64,000 nucleotides of DNA from Phytoseiulus persimilis (Eukaryota > Arthropoda > Arachnida > Mesostigmata > Phytoseiidae): positions 19,422,211-19,486,210 of the forward strand of contig CM075104.1 in NCBI GenBank assembly GCA_037576195.1. The letters are read 5' to 3'. The first letter of the stretch is position 1; each line of letters starts with the position of its first letter. This document shows, one piece after another, positions 51,601 to 64,000 of this stretch. The notes beneath the pieces are model-generated. The model did not search any database and had not been told where the DNA came from. It worked only from the letters and a program-made list of their open reading frames with translations. The translations under genes were made by a program, and so were the position numbers.

Positions 51601-54600
51601 AGTTGTTCTGTTATCCGACTACAGAGATCAAAATGGACCGAGCTCGTAGAGGTCAACGACGAGGCTTCATAGGGATTGAAGGTTCTCAGGAGGCCTTGAA
51701 ATGTCGTCGTATTGGATACCTCTGCCTGATCCCATCGGGAAGCTGGAACACAGCAGACTTCCTAATAACTTCGAGGTTGCTCCCTACCGAGTCGGATAGT
51801 GCAGAAGCATTTCGATATTCCTGGTCTCAAAATAGTAACGTGGACGCCCATCGCACGCTTCGGAGAACGGCAGACTTTTGCTAGGATACCGGCTACCTTC
51901 ACCCAAGAGGCTGAACAACCGAGAAAAAATCACTTGCAAGTTCTCATACGGCCACTCGTTCGGCTCCACTCAGGTTTCTTTTCGTTTTTTTTTTGTCCGC
52001 TATAGACCTAGCGTCGTCCAGGATACGCTGACCGCCGCCTTCTTGATGGCAGTCGTGCTGCGGCTCCTGTCTCTCGATGTACGCCATTACCTACTAGAGC
52101 GCTGCTGTCCCTTACCTCGCGAGCGTCTACACCCGCCCCAGCTATGCTGAATTTCCCTAAATCTTTCCAGAGAGGGTCTCTCACCCCTGTTGCGAGGAAA
52201 GGTGGAGTATGTTTCGTTTTCCGTGTGACTCTATTTTTCCAGAGGGGTGAGTGCTTTTGACAAACGAGTCAGCCGCTGCCATCGGGCGAAGAGGGGGGGG
52301 GGAGGGGTAGGCCGGTTGCGAAGAAAAATGAGAAGAAAACAAACACGTCGAGGCAACATGACCTTTCATATGAAACGGAACAAACAGTCAACCTCCGCGT
52401 TGGGCCCTGTTCCTCCCCCCAGGAGTCTGAAAAATCAGGATTTTCGACTGTGTCGGCAGTACCGCGCTGTGATCGTCGAGGTACGGGGAAGATGCGATTT
52501 TCCAGGCATCGGCGCCTGAGAGATCCTCTGTCAGAGGTGGGTACACCTGCTTTTTGTTCGAGTTTTTCGTTTGGATCCGCTCGGGAAGAACTCGTTGGTC
52601 TGCCCCAAAACATTCTCAAATGAATTCCACGGACGAAGAGTAACAAATACGAAGCACAAAAACTTCTCAAACCCATCCATACTGTGAGGACCGCATGTGC
52701 CTACACCGTGTCTTTCACCGCGAGGACATCCTTACGCGAGAGTTCCCAATCTCCGGGAAGCTTCCCTCCGCTAAGATCCGCCACAAAAGAAGACGCAATA
52801 GGAATCTGAAAGTCTCCGTAATTGTCCGCCGACTCAAACCATCTTAACGGTGCGGCCGCTGTTGAGTGTCTCAGAAATGTACCAATCCTAGGAGGGACGG
52901 AGTTGCGATTTGCTCCGCGTCCCGGCTCAAGCTCTGTGGGCAGTTAGTCGACATTCCTCGAGTTTATTTTGGTATGCTCAACCGTCCTCTGGTACTCCAG
53001 CAATTTCCAGGGGTTAAAGAAAGACTAAGTGGCCAATAAAGAGAACAGCCAGGAAGTAACCGCCGCCGCTCGGCGAGCCGAGTCGAGCTCCTCATATAGT
53101 TTAGTAACAACGTGCTGAGTCTTCGCGCGACTCGCCATGCTCTGTAGCGCGCTGGCTTCATTGGCTTCCTCGTCTGCTCGTTGGCGACGACGGGATGAGT
53201 TGTTCGGCGTTGTCTTGGACAGCGTTCTCACGCACGGCTGAAATCCTCAGGACTGTGCGGAGAAATTCCAAGCGGACAATCATGGCATGCACATACAGAA
53301 TAACTTTGCGAGGAGTGCATGGAGGTGCTTTCGGGCGCGGCGGAGCGAGCTCTAAGGAGACGCCGTTGTACCTCATTCGAGTAATCTGGAACAACATAAC
53401 GGCATGCCTCCCTCCTGAACTGTGGAGAATGGAAGCAAGCAGCTATTTTGGTGGCTCTCCGGCAATCAGGAAGATCTGAACCTGCGTGCCCGAGAACGCT
53501 AGTCTCCCCGGTCTGCTCGAGCTAACCAGCTGAAAGTGATATCATATTATGATCAGCAAGCGGTCGCCGTGTCCGGCTGGGGTTAGCGACTGGATCGGCT
53601 GGCATCAAATCAAGACTTAATTGAGTGTCAGATCCAGGAAGACGAACCAGGATTCGGGACTCAGTCAGTGAGTGCGCCAACGGCCAGCCGATTGAGCGGC
53701 CGGGCAACAGGCCGGTCGAGTGACACGAAAGTAGTAACACCGTATCGTGACATCCTCCTTTCTCCCGCTCTGGTTTTCCTCCGTTGACTCCCCTCCGGTG
53801 TTTCTCGTCCCTCACTCTGGTTCGCTGTCGGAGCTCTTTGCGGTCGCCGAACGTCGTTCGGAACGATTACGAGGGCCCCCAACCGGACAGGTCAAACCGG
53901 GGAGAGGCCGAGCGCCGTTCTCGGCTGTGATTTCGAGCGCCGATTCCGGAACGAAGTAGGTCCAGATTGACGCGGGAGCATGTTCACGAATAATTCACGC
54001 CGAAGAGCCGTTTGCTGGAGTTGCGGCCTGCTCCTGTTGCAGTTGGAGATTAATGAGAGTTTGCATAGTGGGACGGACCGACGACTTAATATTCTGCCTG
54101 CAGTTTATGCTGTGGTAGTGCCACCGTGGCCGCCGTCTGCGGCGATGGCGGGCGCGGCAAGCGAAGCAACTCTGCGACCAGCGCTAAATACTTTCTACAC
54201 AAAAACTTAGTCCGCTCTCTGCTGGTAACGCATACATACACCGGCGACTACTATACAACCTAACTCACGCACACTTGCCTGTCTAAGCGCATCGCCGTCA
54301 ATTGGCGCTTCGACGGCGTTTCAACATGCGAAGCGCTCAGCTGCTCCTGCTGTGTGGAGCCACGATTCTCGAGACTCGGAGAGAGTGGGAAACATTCGGA
54401 CCGGACGTTCAGTGGGGTGCGCAGCCAAAGGCACGGGATGTCAGGCAGAAGTCTCGCAGGGGCGGTACCGGGATCTCGAGGCACCGAAGTAGCTCGCACC
54501 AGACAAGTGACAGGACACGAGGGAGGAGTCGGAATCAAGAGCGGTACCCGCATGCGATTTCTTATATAACCACCGATCTCGAATCGCGTGGCATTTTTTC

Positions 54601-57600
54601 CTACATTGTCGCACGAGTTCTTTCATTTTCCTGTGTTTACCTGGACCAAACACCAAAACATGGCTCTTTGAGTGGGGAACAAGTGGCTTCCCGCAGTAAT
54701 GAGCGACGAGGGTTACGAGACGCACAGGAAGAAACATCCTTTTGTCATGCTACGTAACCTGTTTGCGTTTTTCCTCTCCGCTCTCCACCCACGCAGTTAA
54801 ACGCCTAAAACACCTGCTGGGACGCAACGCAAGCGACATCAGTGCGGATGGAAGAGGAAAAAACCGAAATGAAGGAACACCACACAAAGGAAACTTGGTC
54901 AAGGCTGTCGTTACATATGAGAGCAGCCTGCTTGAAGCTAACAGGACATGGGCAGCGAAGGAGAAGAACAGCGAAGAGAACGAATAGAAGAAAGTAGATC
55001 ACACTCCGTTGATCGCAGCACTACAACGATGCCACTCCAGCCTGCCGGCCCACCGACCAACCTGGGAAGCCGGCTGCTATTCATGCAAGATAACGCCGTG
55101 TGGCCTAAAAGCAGATCTTTGCTCAGGCGCGGCTGAAGGACGGAAGTGTGTCCAAGTCGCGGAGAGAAACCGCATCGTGCGAACACTTACGAAAACACGT
55201 TTAGCAGAGAAGAAGAAAAGTGGAGATGTGCCCTTCCACGTCGTTTCCGAGAAAACCCACTTTCAGAGGCCGCGTTTTTCGGTGTCCCGAAACCTGTTCC
55301 GTTCCTCTTTGTCTCCCGCCGCTCTGACTTGGGAGACGTTCGCATCTCCCCACCCGCTTTCGAAACTCTCGAGGAGTTCCTCCCAACCTCCCTCTGCGAA
55401 TGTCGGGATTTTCCGCCGCGACAGAGCCAGGGCTGCGATCCGTTACGACAGCAAGAAGGGATTCGGGCCCAAAACAATCAACGAAACAGCGGCAGTGGAG
55501 GCGTCGGCGAGAACCAGTATTCTGAGCGGCTGGAATCCTTCTTGCGCTGTGAGACATCGTCATTTGCAAAAAATGAATGAACGGAGCAGGAGAAAAACGC
55601 CAGAAACATTTTTCATTCCAACGTAGAGAGCCAAATTTCAATCCGCGGGCGACGTGGGAAAACTGGGGCACCTCTCAAGGAGAGCTCTTGACAGGAGTTT
55701 CCTGACTTGTGCGTTCGTCTGGACTTCTAGGAATATTCGCGGGGAGCGCTCGATCTCCTGCTCCTTGATTCTCTCCAACCTACATCTGAGGAATATTCGG
55801 AAAATGATTGAGACAACGCAAGTTTGAGAAGCCGAGGAGCTCGAGACTCCTTCGAGACGAGCGACGATGGGACGGGGAGGGCTTGAAACGACAGAAGGCG
55901 AAGAAATATTGACAAAGCATTTTTCGTCGAGGAGCGGGCGTTGCCTCACAGGATACCTCGATGTATTTGTGGACACATCCGAAGGGAAGGGAAAGGCACG
56001 CCGACCTCAGGCGGCCCTGTACGCCGACGACTAAGGCCAAAATATACGACGACTTTGCGCGGCCGAGCTGCTGAGGAGGAAATTGAGGGGTCCACGCAGA
56101 TGCGGCGACGCTCAGCAAAAACAGCAACGGCGAAACGGCAGTCCCGCTCATCCCTCCTTCCGTAAGCTGCAGCCAGCTCTCTTCTGCGTCGAAATACTAT
56201 TTCTCGCATGATATCGATAATCCTGCGGGAGACTCGAGTGATTCTGATGAGCGCTCGAGGAAGAACGCGGAACTTTCTGCGCATCGGAGTGCTGTGATCT
56301 TCCATACATCGCCAGTTAGCTGGAACAGGGCACAAGGCCACAGCGGGGGCATTCGAGCATCTCGACTCTCCGATCACACTCCACGTGACTTTTGGTCCCC
56401 CTCATCGGACACTTGACATCGGGAGGCCTCTCCTCGTGGGGAGCTCAGCCAGAGTTCAGGTCGACCGCATGTTTCGCGCGGAATTTTCCGCAACAAAATG
56501 AGATGTCGTGCACGCCGGCGCAGCTCGCAGCTAGTCGTACAGGAATGTTCGCGTCGACGTCTGCCGGAAATCCAGAATATTGATTCGGATTCCCAGAATC
56601 TCCGCTTCGAGCCTGAATGTCGCGTCCCGCTGAATCGACTCGGGTTGCGGGAGCTGCCCGTGCAATCCCTTCAACTTCCAACACCGGGTAGCGATAAGAG
56701 ATTTGGAGAGCATCAATTCGTTCAAGAACGACGTGCGTCCCATGAGCCTTGCTCGTGGGTTGACCAAAACGATATTCACCAATCCCTGTGCGAAATTCTG
56801 TCCTTCGTGTGGATTCTTATCAACAATGCGGATCGAACTGGCAGAACTGTTAGATTGTATTGAGAAGCGATATCCTGAAAGCCTTGTGGACTGCGGGCGA
56901 CGCAGCCAGCTCCGAAGCTGGGATGAGCTCGGCCTCGAGGGCTTCACGGAGGCGTTCCTAGAAGTCCGTGAGAGAGTCTTTGGCGGTCTGGGCTAAAGGC
57001 CGTTTTCCGAAATGTAGGGTTCTGGGAGTTTTGGGCGCCGTAGGAACCAGTCGAGTTATCCTGCTCGACCGTGTTGTCGTTCTTGTTCAGCTGGAGCGCA
57101 GAGATCCGGTTCTAGTTGATAATTCAGTTAACAAGGTCTTCATGACGAGAAGTCGCTGCCGGAAACCGACTTAGGGGCTCTGCTTCGCTCGGCTGGATCA
57201 GTGATTCTGAGTCGTCGCTGGAAAATCTATTCTACTCAATCCCGTTCCAGCTTGACCTGCTTGATGGAGCTCCCACAGTAGCATGAGCTGAGCCCTTGAA
57301 TCATCTGCCGCAGGATCGAGCGAAGAATTCCATCAACGAATAATCCTCAACGAGGACCAGGAGCGGGTTGTCTCTTAGCAAAGCACCAGAAGACCTTGGT
57401 CTCGGCTGCAGCTGCTGGATCTTGAGTCCACGAATTGTAAGCAAGAATCTCTCTCAGTGAATTCGGTTCGGTCGGTCACATCTCCCTCAAGTTTCAAGGT
57501 TGGACGCAAGTATTTCAACTCCTCGCACATCCGGAGTGCGTCCGAACACAGGGAGAGTCCAAAGGTAGATCGCGCTTTCAAATTCTGCAAGTTAACGCGT

Positions 57601-60600
57601 CGCTGCACAAATATGCGTAGATCCCTGGATGAGTTTCTCGGGCTAAAAAGCAGCCGAACGACTCATAAGTTTTGATTCGTCTCGTGCTCACTAGCTGACT
57701 CAGTCGAAACGACTCCGCTTAGCGTCCGCTCTTGGAGACATTCCGGGTTATTCAGTCAGAGAAGCTTGAAGCTGTGCCGGGCCGTTTTAATTACAATGCA
57801 GAGGTGCTCGACGGGCTGCGACCGTTGGCACCCTCTCCGACGACCGGGCCGCTTATCATATATTATTATTCCCAACGTGCATTCGAGAGCTTCCAAAAAT
57901 CTTGATAGACTTCTCCGTGAACCATTGCCCATTCGCCGATAAGCTCGAGACATTCTCACACACCCCTGATCCGAGCTACTTCCAAGCCCTCCGATCTTGA
58001 GTGAAATCAATCTTCCGATTTCCATTCACCGTCTTTTGCTGCTCAGGCCCGGGCACCGTCGGGACTTTTCTCTTCAAGGACCTTGCATTTGGAGCCCATA
58101 TCCCTGAAGTTGCGCTCACCACTGGGGAAACTCCAAACTCATCCTCAGAACTTTCTTCGTTGGCCAGCTAGCCATCTATGTAATTCTCTTCAAGTCAGTG
58201 ATTTTGAACTGCCCCCCTCCCCAACAGTTCCGTGATCTGAACATTGATGCTCTTCTCGACACAGATTATTGACTTCCACGGTCCGAAATGAACCACTCTC
58301 AACTCCGAGCGGCTCCTCGATGCAACGCTGAGAATGATACCTCGCCCCTCCAGGGACTCCATTTGTTGACCATCGAGTTTCTCAACGTCTTCTCATCGAG
58401 GGTCAACTATCGCATTCCCTCATCATGCTTCCGACGAGTTTTTCACGCGCCGGGTGTTTCTTTCTCTCCCTCGAACTCCTGGAATCTGGTTTTGTCACTC
58501 GTGGCGTGAGAAGAGCTGGCCCCAAGATTTTGCACACTGACGTGCGCTCTAGCCAAATACGGACAGGACCAGTTCGAAGGAAACAGTCATGAGCCGCACC
58601 GTGGAGCCGTCCGGTCGTCCGGGCTTCAAGTTCTATTCGGCTCGACAGAGGCAGCAAATTCGGGCCCGGGGATTTCGGTCCGAATAAGCCGATGGTGCCA
58701 ATAAGAGGATTCCTCGGCATTATGAAAGTCATCGCCCCCGACAGCCTGAATGAAAGAGCCCGAAAAGAGAATCAATCCTCAACTCAGGAATTCAAAAACC
58801 AAGTCTGATGGTTGCCTTCGAGCTTCGAGGAGACAGAGCCAACTGAAACCGTCGATGTCAAGGTCAACGAGGCCTGACAACCTTGAGCCAAGCTCAACGG
58901 GAATGTCCGAAGTCGACCACGTGCCGGCGAAGAAGCTTAGGCTTACCCCCTGGAGGACTCCAGTCTGCTTCCTCCACCTTCGAGTTGAACGCGGTTGAGC
59001 TGTCTGAGGAATTCCTTTCAGCAAACAACGAGGGAGGATGAAGGTGACGGTGGTTCTAACAAATGAAAGAGTCTTTCGCAATGAGCATCACCGCTATGCT
59101 CAGAGATGATCGTGGAGGTTGATAAAGTCAACAGACGTGCGTCCGAGGAGGATCACCGAGGAGATCTCCCTCGATCGATCCGGAGGCGGCTGTGTCCTCA
59201 AACTACGAATGCTGATTGGACTCCTTGGAAAGGGAGAGAGAAGAACAGATCTGATCGAAGCCTTGCCGAAAACTGCCAGGAATAGACTTCGCATCCACTC
59301 GTTCGCGGAGTTCTGTGATGTCAGAGGAATGCATATTAGTAACGAGCAGATGGAGTCGTCAGATGCAGCCTCTATTTCGTGATTCCGAATTACATGTGGC
59401 ATTTTTACATGTGGCAGGAAAGTGGTGCAGCTGAGAATGAGGTCAGTGAAAGTTATGAAACGATCGAGCGAATTTCACAACGATCAAGCTGATCGAATAC
59501 ATCGACGATGATTCACGTGGGGCCGATGATTCCTCATTGAGTCGTGCTCGCACCCGAACCCTCTCCCGCGATTTCGTCTGCGGAGAGAGAGGGAACTCCT
59601 CAAACTATCTCGCTGTTGAATTTGAGCGGGACTCTCGGAGGAGTCGAACCCATCCCGTCCGAGAAAGCCCACATGTTACATTTCAAATACGCACATTGAG
59701 TATCTTCCTTGCGGAGCTCCAGGATTCTCCCGAGGCGCTCCATTGAGCCAAGATAGTCCTCCTCTATATCACAATGTATTGCTCATACCTCGCGTAATGC
59801 AACACCAGACAAACGCTCGAGTTTATGCTTGTCAGAGTCCTCCCTGGAACGCACAGTCTCCAAGATATTCCCACGTGGAAATCATGGTCGAATCATGAAT
59901 AGCTTTAACTAAAGGGAACGATCAAATCGCATCGACCCCTGCCCAAGCTGACGACAACTGAGTCCGTCAAAATTTTGAAACTGTATGATGTTCTCGCGTC
60001 GTGATCTGTTCGAGTACCCTTCGCAGAGGAGTACAAGAACTTGATCGAGGTCCGGAAGTCGTCAAAATCGATCGGCTCACCACCCTGTGTATGCACGTTC
60101 TTCCACTGTCCAGAGACGTGAAAGACTTAAAGCTCAGGCTAAAAATTTCAGACAAGATATAACTGCATTCCGGCTCGTTTGGGCGTGCCCACCTAATAGG
60201 CCGTGCCTGCCCAGTTTGAGAACGGGGGAGTCAGGAGCCACCGGTTTCACGGAGAAATGGCGATTCGGGTTCCCAACGTGATCGAAGTAGCAAGCTCTCG
60301 ACTCCGCGCAACGATGACGAACCCAGACGCTAACTCCATCTTCCAGCCTCGAGAGGTTCGAATCATTGTCTCCGGAAGCCGTGGCGCTTTTGCTGAAGAC
60401 GAGTTGTCGAACAGCCATTGTTCTACTAATGACTTAGGTGAAAACACAATTCGCCACCAAACGGCCTACCAATATCGTCGGTCTTACTGAAATGGTGGGA
60501 AATTGGAAAATCACGATTTCGCGTTTCCGGCGGAACCTGGAATATGACCCCCTTTTTTCTCGGGATCATGGGACGCGTCGGAAATCGAGTTGTTTCGAGA

Positions 60601-61198
60601 AAGAATTGAGCGATTTGGCCTCTCCGTAGCAGAGGTATAGGCCCCTGAAGCTCAGATTTTCTCGTGATTCTTCGATGATTCCATCCGCCAATTGAGCGGT
60701 CTCATGGATGAAACAAGCTGCGATTCCTCTGGAAACGCTCAAAAGCCTCTCGGAAATGTCACTCCAACACACAGCGCTCGGCATGTCTTCCCTCTGGGAA
60801 GATGAGCTTGATTACCCCGGCAGAGAGACTCGCTGGCTTTCTCACAATATGTCACGTTCTCAAATGTTAAGTCACAAGGAGCGACGCTGAGAACGAAAGA
60901 GGAATGAGTTCTTCGTCCACTTCGCATCCTAGGGTCACTTCCTCACAGCGCGAACAACGATGTGACGTTTTCAAGTGAGATTTCCGAAAGCTTCATGGGC
61001 GTTTCTGGAGGAATTCCAGCTCATCCCATCCACGAGGGTGTTCAATTGGCAGAAAAAATTTCATAGACAAATCAGATGTTCTTGGGCCAGAATCTCCGCT
61101 TTGCAGCGGCCGGATTGCTGAATTTCCGAAACTCCCGGATTCTGGACGAGCTCCATTAGTTTGAGGAGAACACGGGGAGTCATGATCAGATCTGAGAG
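48687..61198. other. No firmly supported gene; probable old repeats
   Basis: 48.85-49.3 kb has short ATTCATCC- and GTTCGTTC-type tetranucleotide patterns. 50.36-50.69 kb (+) and 56.4-57.0 kb (-) have coding-like but interrupted frames, probably from decayed elements. 55.0-55.65 kb is open in several frames at once without a recognised product. Confidence 0.4.
50333..50349. repeat. Homopolymer C17 tract
   Basis: Seventeen C in a row; length is prone to sequencing error. Confidence 0.9.
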
Positions 61199-61258
61199 AA
61201 AATCGCGGAAGTCGCGGAAACCGCGATTTTCGGCCTTTTCCGCGATTTTCGGCCTCCT
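61199..61258. repeat. Short tandem and inverted repeats of a CCGCGATTTT motif
   Basis: Two 19-bp direct copies (starting CCGCGATTTTCGGCC, at 61221 and 61240) follow an inverted copy of the same core (AAAATCGCGG, 61199-61208). The core recurs on the plus strand at 61849 (CCGCGATTTTCC), about 220 bp past the hAT segment. These could be subterminal repeats of the transposon or an unrelated repeat family. Confidence 0.6.
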
Positions 61259-61404
61259 CAGCGATCTCAGTTGTTCCCGGCTTTCACCGCGATGACTGAG
61301 GACGTTCGGAGCACTGCAGTAGCTCCTGAGGTCGTCTTCGAGCATACGTCCTGGCTCGACGAAGTACTCTTGGAAAGAGGCGCGATCTAGACGCGAAGGC
61401 GGAG

Positions 61405-61632
61405 CTCGGAATGTTCTCGAACTCGATCAAGGACTTCGACCGCTTCAATCACCCCGCGGACTTCTGGCTTGCCTCAGCCCAACGCTTCACGAAACTTTCT
61501 CTAACAGCGCTAATTTGCCTCAGCGTTCCAGTCGGCAGTGTTGCCGCGGAGCAGTCTTTCAGCATGTACTCGAAAGTATCTAGAAATCGGAGCTGGGATC
61601 CGGATCAAGCTCGACGCAAATCTACATTATAA
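61405..61632 (+). mobile_element. hAT-family DNA transposon remnant: transposase C-terminal dimerisation region
   Basis: The frame ending at 61632 has the hAT C-terminal signature in order: an acidic/aromatic lead (DFDRFNHPADFW), then FTKLSLTALICLSVPVGSVA, then AAEQSFSMYSKV and a final SWDPDQARRKSTL. This matches the family pattern W-x-x-x-x-x-F/Y-P-x-L-x-x-x-A-x-x-x-L-x-I/V-P-x-x-S-x-x-x-E-R-x-F-S. In this copy Arg of the ER-x-FS motif is Gln. The upstream part shows no recognisable BED zinc finger or RNase H-like core, so the element is a truncated, dead copy. Upstream in the same frame a stop lies just before the segment. No terminal inverted repeats or 8-bp duplication were identified. 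Confidence 0.75.
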
Positions 61633-61860
61633 TATTCCAAGTCAAATTCGTCTTCGTTGTCTGAGTTGGACGAATTCTCAGGCTATGATAGGACCTCTCT
61701 AACATTGCAAGGTGCTCATGCTGTGTTGAAATGAAGAAGCTGGTGTGTTTCTGCATCGTTGCAACATGTACTCAGTCTTGATCAAGTTTTCTGCGGAACG
61801 CACACGATGTTATCACTCTTCACGATTCTCGAGCGATTTACTCAGTTTCCGCGATTTTCC

Positions 61861-64000
61861 GATTCGTTGCCGGGACTCGCCCGCGATATCCGCGTTTTTT
61901 TGTCGTGCTCCCAGTTTCGCCGCAATCGTGATTTTCCAATTCTCGACCATTCCAGTGAAACCGTCGGTGTTGGCAGGCCGCTCGTTGCATCAACACGAGC
62001 TTAGCGGATCTCAAAGCTGACTGCATCCAGCGCATTTTGACTATCTCATCAGTTCTTTACGCCCCCTGGGAGCGGACTTATGAGCTGTCGAAAATTTCTC
62101 ACTCCGTTTCGCGAGTTTCGCATGTCCGCAGAATCGAAAATCAGCAACTCTGCCATTGTCTACAACACTCACGCAAATCACCGTGCTCTCTTCCCGCCGC
62201 GCGACTAGACTGTATCCCTGGCAGCACGTGACGACCGCTCAAGTCAGCGAATGCAGCTCATTTTCTCCTCTCCCAGAGTGGATACCATCGGTAGAGATTG
62301 GGCTTTTCAGCGGCCAGTTCAAGTGAAGTGTGGATACATTCTGGCAGAGAAGAGCACTCTGAACCAACTTTCACACAGAATCCAACGTCGGGGAGCCCGC
62401 TCCACTAGGAGTTCCCGGCAAACAGAGCTTTCCTGGGGATGAGAGAAAATACGGTGTATACGTTTCCGGCCCACTCCACCCCTACAGGGCTCTCGGGGAA
62501 GAGCCGGGCATGTTTCTCTGGGGGTGGGACAGTATCGTGGCATGGTTTCTCCCGTCGATCGTTGCCCCGATTGTTTTACTGACACGGATTCGCTCCAACG
62601 ATGGGAGTTTCTTCGCTTTGGTGGCGCGTGAAGGAGGATTCGCGCGCCCCATGAGTTTCCCAACAGAGGCGCGCCATGATTCCGGATGAGCGATCACAGA
62701 TATTCCATACGTAATCCAAGAGTTCCGTGCTTGTATGAGCGGAGTTCAGGTTCGTATCGTATTTCTCGAGACGAGCTGGCAGCTGCGCGGATCAAAGCCC
62801 TGCGTCGAGCTGAGGAAGAACTGATGGCGGCAGCAGGTACTTGCGTTGTTGCTTTCTCATCTCAGGTTGCGAGAGACAGTGTTCGTTCGTTCGTTTGTTC
62901 GTACATTCGCCATATTTTTCTCCTCTCTCGTCCCATATTTTTTGCGCGTTCGCTTGTTCTGACGTAGCCCTTCGGCGCCGCTGTCTCTTTCCTCGAGGGC
63001 TTGGAGAGCTTTCGGCTTTCTCTCCGTCGGGAAGATCGCACCCGTAGAGCAGCTATCGGCTCATGGCAGCACGAATGGCATCTATAGCGACGAGTGGAGA
63101 GGAACGGGAGGAGGAAGAAACGAAGTAAATCCTCGACGAATGAACTCGCTCCAACTTCGTCTCCTAAATTTGGTTCCATCTCGAGCAGCAGAACGCCATG
63201 GCCTTCATGATCTCGAGGTTGGCTTGCCGGCTGACAGCAGCCTTCGTCTGCTCGAGTACATTCCTCATTTTCATGTCTCAGTCTCTTCCTCGTCATCCTC
63301 GGGGTTTCCGCCACCCCGAGATTCCGCCGGCCATTCCACCGTGGATGTGTTCACGGCGCTGTGGAAAAACTCCGCAATCGGTCGGTACGGGTCAGTGGAG
63401 TAAATAATGAGGCACCTCGTCTTTCTGCTCGCGATTTTGTGACGCAACTCAACTAACACAACCTATACAGCGGCGTCGAGCCGAATCGAATCGACTCAAC
63501 AAAGCCGCGGAGTCTTGGCGGTGGAGGAGAGAGCCGGAGAAAGAAGCAACGCAACTGATGGATGTTTCCCGTTCCCCGATCAGGAGCAAAGATATTTCGA
63601 GGAAACGAACTGCCAATACTCGGATGTGCAAATGACCCGACTCGCACTGTGATGGTGGGCGCCATGCAAAGTGTCTGAATACAGAGATCATTTAGGAACC
63701 GTTTATCCCAGCCTTCAGGCATGAGCTTTGCGCGTGAATGCTTTCCACCAGGGCGACTTCGGAGCGGGTGGTTTTGAGTCCGAAAGACGCTAGCCAACAA
63801 TTCGAATTGAGCGACTTGATTTTTTGGAATGTCGGCCGGGGCGAGTCCTTGATGTGCCGTGCTCAGTTAATGAATTGCCGCTCCATGGTACCTGAGTGTG
63901 TGTGAGCGACGAGGTTCACATCGGACACATATTTACGGCTGTCAGTGAAGTGATGTACGCATCGAGCCATAATGTACTTCCGCCCACGAGACGAAACTCT
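61861..64000. other. No convincing gene at the right end
   Basis: Short overlapping frames only. 62.74-63.47 kb has pyrimidine-rich stretches and a few possible splice sites, but no domain or frame-consistent exon chain could be supported. Confidence 0.4.

Noticed and set aside
55009-55626. 205-codon plus-strand frame
   Set aside because: Starts without ATG and shares its region with long frames in other phases and on the other strand; no domain.
59636-59662. tRNA-like GGTTCGACTCC B box on the minus strand
   Set aside because: No A box or cloverleaf is found upstream and the T stem pairs poorly.
1-64000. CRISPR arrays, operons, bacterial promoters or phage genes
   Set aside because: No regularly spaced repeats, no clustered co-directional ORFs and clear eukaryotic splice structure throughout.

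Overview
This window looks like a piece of an animal nuclear genome, most likely an arthropod. Genes are split by introns with GT-AG borders. There are no operons, ribosome binding sites or dense ORFs. Base composition is roughly balanced, with AATAAA poly(A) signals, a tRNA-derived SINE and a hAT DNA-transposon remnant. The one gene that can be read end to end encodes a secreted protein with a single peritrophin-A (CBM14) chitin-binding domain, typical of arthropod cuticle. The compact introns (153 to about 960 bp in that gene) and roughly 50% GC would suit a mite, but that is inference.

Layout. 1-14.7 kb: no convincing gene, only low-complexity tracts, a 14-bp minisatellite at 12.06 kb and a possible old inverted repeat at 7.3/8.2 kb. 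14755-14889 (+): one well-bordered internal exon of an unrecognised gene. 14.9-28.4 kb: mostly non-coding or decayed sequence, with a 270-bp tRNA-derived SINE at 19598-19867 flanked by a perfect 16-bp target-site duplication. 28.46-33.83 kb (-): the chitin-binding cuticular gene, five coding exons, about 704 residues, signal peptide first, CBM14 in the middle, and a long Pro/Ser/His-rich tail. 33.9-48.4 kb: no firm gene. 48425-48685 (-): a second well-bordered internal exon, rich in Ser/Pro/Gly, of an unrecognised gene. 48.7-60 kb: no firm gene, a C17 tract, and weak traces of decayed repeat-derived coding sequence. 61.4-61.6 kb (+): C-terminal dimerisation segment of a hAT transposase, beside short repeats of a CCGCGATTTT motif.

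The coding exons do not form a pathway; they are parts of at least three unrelated genes or elements. Apart from the 423-codon last exon of the cuticular gene, none of the open frames is longer than chance predicts for 64 kb at this composition, so most of them are not reported as genes. I did not find evidence of a novel biological system. The most informative items are the SINE, the complete cuticular gene model with its two histidine clusters, and the two orphan exons.
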